Of a stretch of 6,989 nucleotides of DNA, positions 1-6,108 are shown one piece after another. A program made the position numbers and the translations under genes. Position 1 is the stretch's first letter; each line of letters starts with the position of its first letter. The notes beneath the pieces were generated by a model, which worked only from the letters and a program-made list of their open reading frames with translations, ran no database searches and had not been told where the DNA came from. Source of the stretch: Eubacterium sp. (GTDB lineage Bacteria > Bacillota_A > Clostridia > Lachnospirales > Lachnospiraceae); assembly GCA_023663915.1 (NCBI GenBank), contig JAMPGN010000219.1:1-6989 (forward strand), read 5' to 3'.

Positions 1-6
1 GATAAA

Positions 7-31
7 AAAGCGCCGCAGAAATCAGCGCTTT
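7..31 (+). terminator. Hairpin, possible terminator of an upstream gene
   Basis: A 7-bp inverted repeat, AAAGCGC (7-13) and GCGCTTT (25-31), encloses an 11-base loop. On the + strand it is followed by a weak T-rich stretch (37-41). On the - strand the stem runs directly into six T's, a better terminator shape, but no - strand gene is seen to its right. The simplest reading is a terminator, perhaps bidirectional, closing a gene to the left of the window. It could instead be the left-end hairpin of an ancestral IS200/IS605-type element. Confidence 0.4.
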
Positions 32-57
32 GACTGTTTTTCGCAGATATATAAATT
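30..57 (+). promoter_or_regulatory. Candidate promoter for the TnpB-like gene
   Basis: TTGACT (30-35) matches the -35 consensus at five of six positions. A 16-base spacer leads to TAAATT (52-57), which matches TATAAT at four of six. Initiation near 64 would give a leader of about 55 bases before the TTG start at 120. A second possible -10, TATAGT (83-88), lacks a good -35. The call rests on the motif match only. Confidence 0.3.
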
Positions 58-66
58 CTGCGAAAA
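38..66. repeat. 10-bp perfect palindrome overlapping the candidate -10
   Basis: TTTTCGCAGA (38-47) and TCTGCGAAAA (57-66) are exact inverted copies separated by nine A/T bases. Neither strand has a T-run after the stem, so this is not a standard terminator. Its place across the promoter spacer and -10 fits an operator for a dimeric repressor. A transposon-end hairpin is the main alternative. No matching regulator gene is in the window. Confidence 0.5.
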
Positions 67-119
67 CAATAATGCAATGATATATAGTATTTAGGAAACA
101 GAGAGGGATCAGTAGATAC

Positions 120-1478
120 TTGGAGGACAGGAAAAAGATTTGCAAGGCGGTCCATCAGTACAACAGCGCGCCGCTTGACCGTGAGGACATGGACAGGCTT
201 TTGGAGATCGCCAGGGACTGTATGGTCGTGCGCAATCACGTTTACCAGAGATACGGTGGGATCGGGGGTCTGGGGAAGCTTTACCCCGGCTATACCGTGC
301 AGAATGAAATGACTGCAAGCGGCTTGCGCGAAAAGCTGGAACTTCCAACCGTCTATTTCTATCCGGCTGTTTTTAATGCCTTGCGGGATATCAAGACACA
401 GTGGACGCAGGTGAAAGGAAACATTTATTCTGCTATCAACAAAAATGAGAGGTTTACCCCGGCGGATAAGCATTATCTGCGGTTTGCGGTAAAGGTCGAT
501 GGCTGTTTTGAAAATATCCTGAAAGGGAAACCGATCCGAATACCGCCGGAGATGGAAGCGCAGTACGAAAGCATCCTTGCCGAATTACAGGGAGATGGTG
601 AAGAGCGCAGGAAGAACCTGAACAGATACCTTTGCAGGCAGGTGAGGAAGAAGCTGCACAAACTCCACACGGAAAAATTTTTGTATTTTTCCGTAGCGGA
701 GCGCGGATATCGGTACGGAACGGAAAAATGCGGTGACGGTACAAAGCGGCAGGGTATTTTCCTGACGACCAAGGAACGCAGAAAACGGTTTTTTGTACCG
801 CTTACCGATACCAATGCATACAGCGGGATGCTGGATATCAGATTAAAGCCGGAGCAAGACGGTCTGGAGATTGTTGCTTCCGTATTTATTCGGATCAGGA
901 AGCACATAGATTATATAAATGAGATAGGAATATCGTTGGGATTGTGGAATATGATCACCACGAGTACCGGACACACCTATGGCAGGCAGTTCGGGGAAAT
1001 GCAGAAAGCGGTCTTTGAGTGCGCCGCATCGGAAGCCCGCAGGGAAAAGTTGGTGGCTGCGCTCAAAAACTATGTGAATCGAGAGATTAACAGGATGTTT
1101 GCGGAAGAAAAGCCGGGGAAGATATACATGGTAAAGCTGCCGCGTAATCCCTCAGTCAGCGGGACAGGGCAAAATGGCTATCTGCTGCGGCTGTGGCGGA
1201 AGGGCTATGTCACGGAGAGGCTGGAGTGGAAAAGCAGGCAGAACTCCGTTGAAATTGTCGAAGTTTTGGGAAAGGGCATTGGTAGTGAGTGCAGCGCCTG
1301 CGGTGCAGAAACCTCACCTGACAAAGGGCGGGACAAAGACAGATATGGAGGGTTTCGGTGTCCGGTCTGCGGTTACGAAGAAGACAGAAAAGTGAATACA
1401 GCCAGAAACGCCTTAAACAGGGGGAGGAGTGGGAAACAGCTCAACAAGGTTTTTCCGACGGAGGAGTTTTCCGATTGA
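120..1478 (+). CDS. Nuclease-dead TnpB/Cas12-like protein (TldR-type candidate)
   Basis: A 452-residue TnpB-family protein, in the usual 370-450 range. The N-terminal half (about 1-260) is the charged wedge/REC-like region. RuvC-I lies at 267-275, where family GIDLG reads GISLG, so Ser272 replaces Asp. RuvC-II lies at 335-340, where the usual Glu is Val338. The zinc finger is intact (Cys391, Cys394, Cys414, Cys417). RuvC-III at 422-432 has Lys424 where Asp is expected, although the following N-x-A-R-N-A-L helix is kept. Active TnpB is an RNA-guided nuclease; with all three carboxylates lost this protein should bind but not cut. The RuvC-I to RuvC-II distance is 66 residues, against 87 in ISDra2 TnpB (D191, E278). 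The start is TTG, about 11 bases after GAGAGGGA (101-108); the next in-frame Met is about 24 residues in. No tnpA is adjacent. The intact frame argues for exaptation, but a recently inactivated transposon gene is possible. Confidence 0.8.
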   Translation: MEDRKKICKAVHQYNSAPLDREDMDRLLEIARDCMVVRNHVYQRYGGIGGLGKLYPGYTVQNEMTASGLREKLELPTVYFYPAVFNALRDIKTQWTQVKGNIYSAINKNERFTPADKHYLRFAVKVDGCFENILKGKPIRIPPEMEAQYESILAELQGDGEERRKNLNRYLCRQVRKKLHKLHTEKFLYFSVAERGYRYGTEKCGDGTKRQGIFLTTKERRKRFFVPLTDTNAYSGMLDIRLKPEQDGLEIVASVFIRIRKHIDYINEIGISLGLWNMITTSTGHTYGRQFGEMQKAVFECAASEARREKLVAALKNYVNREINRMFAEEKPGKIYMVKLPRNPSVSGTGQNGYLLRLWRKGYVTERLEWKSRQNSVEIVEVLGKGIGSECSACGAETSPDKGRDKDRYGGFRCPVCGYEEDRKVNTARNALNRGRSGKQLNKVFPTEEFSD

Positions 1479-1721
1479 CAGGATGGTCATATGGCGGCGC
1501 TTAACAGATAAGTTCATTGAAAAATGTAATTTTACTGTTGCGACAGGCGGCGGACTGTGTGAGTGGCGCCTTGATATAAAACAAGAAAGAGCGGCGTTAG
1601 AATACAGACTCGGGCGGCATTGCGGTCCGATATGGAATTAGGTACGCCGGTATCCCGTGAACTTGGAGAATTTCGTTTTTTTGACGGAAATGGTTCAAGA
1701 CGTAGCGGGATGCGAAGCTGA
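1479..1721 (+). other. Post-TnpB region with remnant same-frame tail
   Basis: No convincing gene lies between the TnpB-like stop (1476-1478) and 1801. In the TnpB frame, stops occur at 1509, 1518 and 1572. From 1575 to 1718 the same frame is open for 48 codons and ends at TGA 1719-1721. In TnpB genes the 3' end of the coding sequence often overlaps the omega-RNA, so this open stretch may be a vestige of a longer ancestral C-terminus. That is inference: 48 open codons can occur by chance. A short stem CTGT/ACAG (1535-1538, 1543-1546) is also present. Confidence 0.3.
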
Positions 1722-1782
1722 AACGGAAAGAACTGTTTTGGCACCGCTTAAGAAGCGGCTAAGGTGCCCTATGAAATTTTTT
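1640..1782 (+). ncRNA. Putative guide RNA (omega-RNA-like) of the TnpB-like protein
   Basis: Three nested stems stack in order. GTATCCCG (1650-1657) pairs with CGGGATGC (1706-1713), with one G-U pair. TGAAC (1658-1662) pairs with GTTCA (1693-1697). ATTTC (1670-1674) pairs with GAAAT (1687-1691). A compact hairpin follows: GGCACC (1740-1745) with GGTGCC (1763-1768), containing GCTT/AAGC, or alternatively CCGCTT (1744-1749) with AAGCGG (1753-1758). Known TnpB and TldR guide RNAs are encoded at this place, at and beyond the 3' end of the gene, with the scaffold 5' of the guide. By analogy the guide would start after the last hairpin, around 1769-1777. Both ends are uncertain, and no separate promoter is convincing, so the RNA may be processed from the TnpB-like mRNA. 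Confidence 0.45.
1740..1768 (+). terminator. Compact hairpin; right-end palindrome, scaffold stem or weak terminator
   Basis: The outer stem GGCACC/GGTGCC holds an inner GCTT-AAG-AAGC hairpin and a 3' bulge. CCGCTT/AAGCGG is an alternative six-pair stem with a three-base loop. A T6 run begins at 1777, eight bases after the stem, which is too far for an efficient intrinsic terminator. Right ends of IS200/IS605 elements carry a comparable imperfect palindrome that forms the last omega-RNA stem, and that is the preferred reading given the gene upstream. Confidence 0.4.
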
Positions 1783-1785
1783 GGT

Positions 1786-1791
1786 GGAAGG
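1786..1791 (+). promoter_or_regulatory. Ribosome binding site of the glycerophosphotransferase-like gene
   Basis: GGAAGG sits nine bases before the ATG at 1801 and fixes that start. It lies within the stretch where the guide portion of the putative RNA would fall, so guide and translation signal may share sequence. Confidence 0.6.
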
Positions 1792-1800
1792 TAACATCTC

Positions 1801-4290
1801 ATGAGGAAAGCGCAAAAAAATCAGATACTGGAGATTATAGACAGTCTACAGCAGGCTCATGAGGAGATCGGAAAGGCGTTACAGAAAAAGGGCAGCGACC
1901 CGGCGCAGGGTCAGATCATATCCCGTATGCTTGGTGAGTGTCAGGAGACTGCCGTATCGGTAGGAGAGAGCATTGAAAAAACGGAAAGCGAAGAGCATGT
2001 CACGGTGTCTTATCTCGAGGAATACTGCGAATTGCTGTTTAGAATTCATGAGGAAATAAGCGGTGGTGATTACAGAGAGAATAAGATCGGCAAAAGCCTG
2101 CGCAAGCAGCTTATTAAAATAGAAAACAGTGTAAAAAATGACATAGATGTCAGAAAAGAGGTTGTCTTTTTCCCATACAAAGCATCCATGTGGGACAGCC
2201 TGGAGAGCGTATATCTTGCCGCCAGAGAAGATCCGGACTGTGATGCGTACTGCGTCCCCATCCCCTATTACGACTTAAGACCGGATCACAGCTTTGGGGA
2301 AATGCACTATGAGGGCGGTGTGAATGCCGACGGGACACCCATGATGTATCCAAAGAATATCGAAATCACTGACTGGCAGGAATACAACTTCGAAGAACGC
2401 AGACCGGATGTGATCTATATCCATAACGGATATGATAACTGGAATCTGGTGACGAGTGTTCATCCGAGATTCTATGCGAAAAACCTAAAAGAATATACAG
2501 ATAAGCTGGTATACATCCCGTACTTTGTGTTGAGCGAAATCGAGCCTGATGATCAGGCGGCGATCGACGGCATGAAGCATTTCTGTTTTATGCCCGGCAC
2601 GATCTATGCCGACCGGGTGGTCGTGCAGTCTGAGAAAATGCGGCAGATTTATATCAATGAGTACATAAAGGCAGCGAAAGAGACGGGGCTTTCCGGGGAG
2701 CATACAGACAGAAAATTTCAGGAAAGGAAGTTTCTGGGGACAGGCTCGCCGAAAATCGACAAGGTGCTTCGTACGAAAAAAGAAGATCTGGAGATTCCGG
2801 AAGAGTGGCTTCGGCTCATTGAGAAGCCGGACGGGAACTGGAAGAAGATCGTTTTTTACAACACCAGTGTGAGTGCGCTTTTACAGCATAACGAGAAGAT
2901 GCTGAAAAAGATGGAATCCGTGTTCGAGATATTCAGAGAGAATCGGGATGAAGTGGCGCTTCTGTGGAGACCGCATCCGCTGATCCGGGCGACTATTGAG
3001 AGTATGCGACCGCAGTTGTGGGAAGGGTATAAGGCGATAAAGGATAAGTACATAGAAGAGGGCTGGGGGATCTATGATGATACGCCGGATGTGGATCGGG
3101 CGGTCATTATGTCTGATGCGTATTATGGAGATAGCAGTTCGGTTGTGCGTCTGTGTCAGATGATCGGGATGCCAGTGATGCTGCAGGATATGGACAATTC
3201 TATGTTTGTAGATTCAGCGTTTTTTGTGGATGGCGAGGATTTTTGGCTTTTGACAAGCTGTACGGATGTTCTTATGCATTTTAGCCTGCGGAATATGACT
3301 CTTATAGAATATTTCATGATTCCTGTACAGCATTTACAGAAGTATGTGCATTACAGAATGGAAAATACAAAGGAAGGCATTTATATACTTCCGCACTTAG
3401 GAAATAACATTTTCTATTTTAATAAATATACAAAGTCATTAAAAGAGATTGCGCTGCCTTCTTTAGAAGAGCGATTTGTTCAAAAAAGGAAGATAAGAAT
3501 ATCTGCTTTTTGGAATGGAGAGCTTTCTCTTCTGGGGTATGATATTCCATTCGTTTATTTTTTGAACGAAGATTCAGGGAAGATATTGGCGGATCACGCC
3601 TATCTGGATATCCTTCAAGCCGCGGGAGCAGAAAAGAGGGAGACGATTTTTAGCCATTGTTCTTATCGGGATAAAAATAAATTGTATGTACCATTAATCG
3701 GGCAGGCATTCATTGTCTGTATCAATTTGGATGAAAGATCTTTTCACTGTTTTCGCGTAACAGAAAAAGATGAGATCAGAATTTGCACGATTGATAAATA
3801 TGAGGGCGATGAAACATTTCTTTTAACTACATATGAGGATGAGAAGATTATCTGGTCTCCGAAAGATGGTGTGAGAGAATTACAAAAGATTGGGCTGCTG
3901 AACGAAAGGGAATCTTATCTGCGGGCATTCCATATAGGGGATAAAAACTATTATATTCCAGCGAATGAACAAAAGATATATGTGGAACAGGAAAAAGAAA
4001 TCCGAGAGATACCCTATGAGTGTGCGCCGAATACAAAATATCCCGAACATGCAGCGGCACAGTATGGAGAAGTGTATTTGAATGAAAGTAAGATTTATTT
4101 TCAGACGAGAAGCGGAGAGCTTTTTGTCCTTGATACGGAAATAGATGAAATACATACGTTAGAGTTTCACGTTTCATCCGATAAGCTGCTGGAAATCAAA
4201 AGAGAAATATTAAAAGCGAGAGAAATTCTCTCGCGTGTGATGGAGCAAAGCTGTTTTTGTTTGAAAGATTATCTGAAAAGAATCATATAG
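1801..4290 (+). CDS. CDP-glycerol glycerophosphotransferase-like protein with beta-rich C-terminus
   Basis: An 829-residue cytoplasmic-type protein without a signal peptide or clear membrane segment. Residues 1-115 are helical and charged. About 118-490 resembles the GT-B fold of the CDP-glycerol glycerophosphotransferase (TagB/TagF-like) family: the first Rossmann half opens with VVFFPYK (121-127), and the second carries WRPHP (389-393) and a YYGDSSS loop (441-447), matching the family's His-Pro and Asp-Ser-Ser motifs. Such enzymes transfer glycerol-phosphate or similar polyol-phosphate from a CDP donor to a glycan. About 500-790 is a run of short beta strands rich in aromatic residues, propeller-like, which may bind the acceptor or a partner. 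Base composition drops between these parts, hinting at a chimeric gene. It leads the operon; the next gene starts 29 bases after its stop. The exact donor and acceptor cannot be read from sequence. Confidence 0.72.
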   Translation: MRKAQKNQILEIIDSLQQAHEEIGKALQKKGSDPAQGQIISRMLGECQETAVSVGESIEKTESEEHVTVSYLEEYCELLFRIHEEISGGDYRENKIGKSLRKQLIKIENSVKNDIDVRKEVVFFPYKASMWDSLESVYLAAREDPDCDAYCVPIPYYDLRPDHSFGEMHYEGGVNADGTPMMYPKNIEITDWQEYNFEERRPDVIYIHNGYDNWNLVTSVHPRFYAKNLKEYTDKLVYIPYFVLSEIEPDDQAAIDGMKHFCFMPGTIYADRVVVQSEKMRQIYINEYIKAAKETGLSGEHTDRKFQERKFLGTGSPKIDKVLRTKKEDLEIPEEWLRLIEKPDGNWKKIVFYNTSVSALLQHNEKMLKKMESVFEIFRENRDEVALLWRPHPLIRATIESMRPQLWEGYKAIKDKYIEEGWGIYDDTPDVDRAVIMSDAYYGDSSSVVRLCQMIGMPVMLQDMDNSMFVDSAFFVDGEDFWLLTSCTDVLMHFSLRNMTLIEYFMIPVQHLQKYVHYRMENTKEGIYILPHLGNNIFYFNKYTKSLKEIALPSLEERFVQKRKIRISAFWNGELSLLGYDIPFVYFLNEDSGKILADHAYLDILQAAGAEKRETIFSHCSYRDKNKLYVPLIGQAFIVCINLDERSFHCFRVTEKDEIRICTIDKYEGDETFLLTTYEDEKIIWSPKDGVRELQKIGLLNERESYLRAFHIGDKNYYIPANEQKIYVEQEKEIREIPYECAPNTKYPEHAAAQYGEVYLNESKIYFQTRSGELFVLDTEIDEIHTLEFHVSSDKLLEIKREILKAREILSRVMEQSCFCLKDYLKRII
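4216..4234. repeat. 19-base palindrome inside the glycerophosphotransferase-like gene
   Basis: GCGAGAGAA (4216-4224) and TTCTCTCGC (4226-4234) are exact inverted copies around one base. In RNA this would form a seven-pair stem with a five-base loop about 55 bases before the stop codon. No T-run follows, so it is not a terminator. It may affect mRNA stability or be chance. Confidence 0.4.
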
Positions 4291-4305
4291 CGTAGAAATA
4301 TTACC

Positions 4306-4312
4306 AAGGAGG
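4306..4312 (+). promoter_or_regulatory. Strong ribosome binding site of the radical SAM gene
   Basis: AAGGAGG lies seven bases upstream of the ATG at 4320, a near-perfect Shine-Dalgarno that decides this start and suggests efficient independent initiation within the operon. Confidence 0.85.
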
Positions 4313-4319
4313 ATTAGTT

Positions 4320-5474
4320 ATGCGGATTGCATTTAGATTGTTAACTGATAAATCCAGAAAACTCTTAGATAAGTTAATGAAATGTAAAGATCTTGAAATA
4401 GTAGGTCTGGTAGATGGCAATGAAGAAAAATGGGGAACCATAGATTGTAAAAGCGGGTTGTCTTACATTTCTCCATATAAATTTTTAGATTTATATGAGA
4501 CGGATAAAATAGACAAACTTTTCATATCTCCATATTCGGGAGCCAATACAGCATTGGATGTAGTAGAAGAAATGATGGAAATGGGTATTTCCAAGGAGAG
4601 CTTTCTTCTGCCTGCCATTCCGGATATTGAAGAAAAAGAAAGCTTCACGAAAGAAGGTTTGTTGCAGTTTACGATAGATCATTACAAAACGCTTCCGCGG
4701 TTACAATACCATATTGCGGATCATTGTAACTTAAATTGTGTTTCCTGTAGTCATTTTTCATCTTTGGTCGAGGGGGAACGTTTTATAGAATGTGAAGAGG
4801 TAAAACGGGATCTTATTACATTGAAGAGATTGGTGAAACATGTTGAAAGAATCGATATTTTGGGAGGCGAGCCGTTTCTCAATAAAGAATGGAAAAAGTT
4901 TGTTACGATGACACGCGAGATATTTCGCTTTTCAGAGATCACCATCATAACAAACGGAACGCTGATATGGAAAATGAGCGATGAGGATTGGGAATTTATC
5001 AGGCAAAATGACGTGTGTTTTCGTATGTCTCTCTATAAGCCTTTTTGGAAGAAAGCAGATGAGATAGCACAGATGCTGAAAGAAAAGGGCGTGAAATATA
5101 TTGTTAATTTCAGAGTGATATCAGATTTTGATTCCGTTTTTTTGATGGATAAACATTATGACAGTGTTATTAACAGACAAAACTGTAGCGGCAGCTGCAA
5201 TCAGCTTTATCACGGGAAGATGGCGCCCTGTAATGTCATGATGTATGTCAGATATTTTAATGAATATTGGGGAACGCATTTTCCTGAGGACGTTCCAGTG
5301 GAGAATCTGAGTTCGATAAAAGATTTTGATGAATTGATGGAGTGTTTGAAGCAACCAATGGATTTATGTGAACATTGTAACATTCGATTGCTTTCCCAGG
5401 CACATGAAAAATGGGAAATCATGAATCCGGGTGGGAAAGAGAATAACGATATCAGAAAATGGATTTATGAATAG
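4320..5474 (+). CDS. Radical SAM protein with N-terminal Rossmann-like domain
   Basis: A 384-residue protein in two parts. Residues 1-110 look like a Rossmann-type nucleotide- or sugar-binding domain of the kind seen at the front of glycan-modifying enzymes (EIVGLVDGN, then an SPYKFLDL segment and KLFISPYSG). From about 125 a radical SAM domain begins, with Cys136, Cys140 and Cys143 in the CxxxCxxC spacing that binds a 4Fe-4S cluster and SAM, followed by GGEPF (182-186), the SAM-contact motif. Further cysteines at 289, 293, 304, 350 and 353 form a SPASM/twitch-like C-terminal set that could hold an auxiliary cluster. Such enzymes perform radical chemistry on peptides, sugars or other small molecules; the substrate here is unknown. 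Placement between a glycerophosphotransferase-like gene and a methyltransferase suggests modification of a glycan precursor or surface protein. Only six bases separate its stop from the next gene's GTG. Confidence 0.78.
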   Translation: MRIAFRLLTDKSRKLLDKLMKCKDLEIVGLVDGNEEKWGTIDCKSGLSYISPYKFLDLYETDKIDKLFISPYSGANTALDVVEEMMEMGISKESFLLPAIPDIEEKESFTKEGLLQFTIDHYKTLPRLQYHIADHCNLNCVSCSHFSSLVEGERFIECEEVKRDLITLKRLVKHVERIDILGGEPFLNKEWKKFVTMTREIFRFSEITIITNGTLIWKMSDEDWEFIRQNDVCFRMSLYKPFWKKADEIAQMLKEKGVKYIVNFRVISDFDSVFLMDKHYDSVINRQNCSGSCNQLYHGKMAPCNVMMYVRYFNEYWGTHFPEDVPVENLSSIKDFDELMECLKQPMDLCEHCNIRLLSQAHEKWEIMNPGGKENNDIRKWIYE

Positions 5475-5480
5475 GAATCG

Positions 5481-6083
5481 GTGAAAAATATGAAAAAAAA
5501 CAACGCTTTTTTTAGGAAATTGCTTGTAAAGCTATTTCGATTGGATGGGTGGCATTGTTCCGATCATTATGATAAGGAGTATGCACAATATACGGTAAAG
5601 ATGATAAATAATCTGATAGAACGCGATGGAAAACCAAAAGGACAAATTGTTGAAATTGGTTGCGGTCTGGGAGATATCATTGGCTACATAAGGGCAGGGC
5701 GTAATAAAAAGACAGGATTGGATCTGGAACAAAAGGTGGTATATGCAGCAAGTGTCTTACATCCGAATACACAGTTTCGTAAGGGCAGCTTTGCGGCTGT
5801 CAGGAATCAGGAAATATATTGTCTGATCATGGTTAATCTGCTGCACTTTATTGATCCGGACTATACAAAAAATGAGATAAAGAAAATTTTAGAAAATAAC
5901 AAGGTGGAGTATGTCGTTATAGATGAGCTGCGGGGTACAGAAAATTCTTCTTATCGCTATGAGTGTCATGGAGAGGAAATGCTGGGCGGGCAGTACGCGC
6001 CTTGTTATCGGAGCAAAAGGATAAATGCCGCTGAGGGTGCAAACAGGCACGTTATTATATATAGAAAAATTAGCAGGAGATAA
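5481..6083 (+). CDS. Class I SAM-dependent methyltransferase
   Basis: A 200-residue protein counted from GTG 5481. An ATG at 5490 gives 197 residues and has GGTGA just before it, so either start is possible. Motif I is VEIGCGLG (57-64), the glycine-rich SAM loop. An acidic residue after the second strand, Asp81 in GLDLEQ, would contact the SAM ribose. A NLLHFIDP segment near 118-125 corresponds to the post-I/motif IV strand and loop. The C-terminal part has strands and a Cys/Gly-rich stretch that could belong to acceptor recognition. At about 200 residues it is a minimal methyltransferase. Its tight coupling to the radical SAM gene upstream and the LicD gene 25 bases downstream points to methylation of a sugar or other glycan component, which is inference; the substrate cannot be named. 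Confidence 0.75.
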   Translation: MKNMKKNNAFFRKLLVKLFRLDGWHCSDHYDKEYAQYTVKMINNLIERDGKPKGQIVEIGCGLGDIIGYIRAGRNKKTGLDLEQKVVYAASVLHPNTQFRKGSFAAVRNQEIYCLIMVNLLHFIDPDYTKNEIKKILENNKVEYVVIDELRGTENSSYRYECHGEEMLGGQYAPCYRSKRINAAEGANRHVIIYRKISRR

Positions 6084-6108
6084 AATATCGTATTTTCAGG
6101 ATGATGCA

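Noticed and set aside
454..907. Long - strand open frames opposite the TnpB-like gene
   Set aside because: They are antisense shadows without ribosome sites or recognisable motifs, and the + strand product is clear.
1475..1480. Perfect TTGACA -35 box at the TnpB-like stop codon
   Set aside because: No acceptable -10 follows at 16-18 bases, so a dedicated guide RNA promoter is not supported.
1429..1641. 70-codon open frame overlapping the 3' end of the TnpB-like gene
   Set aside because: It begins inside the TnpB-like gene in another frame, is rich in Arg and low-complexity, has no recognisable domain, and overlaps the non-coding region.
1677..1789. T6-G-N2-GGAA occurring twice exactly 100 bases apart (1677-1689 and 1777-1789)
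   Set aside because: Eleven of thirteen bases match, but the motif is low complexity and flanks do not extend the match; probably coincidental.
1771..1794. Seven-codon mini-frame (MKFFGGR) before the glycerophosphotransferase-like gene
   Set aside because: It has no ribosome site of its own, and its codons include the downstream gene's Shine-Dalgarno; chance is the simplest explanation.
3848..4177. - strand open frames opposite the beta-rich region of the glycerophosphotransferase-like gene
   Set aside because: They are by-products of AT-rich antisense sequence, lacking start signals and any known domain.
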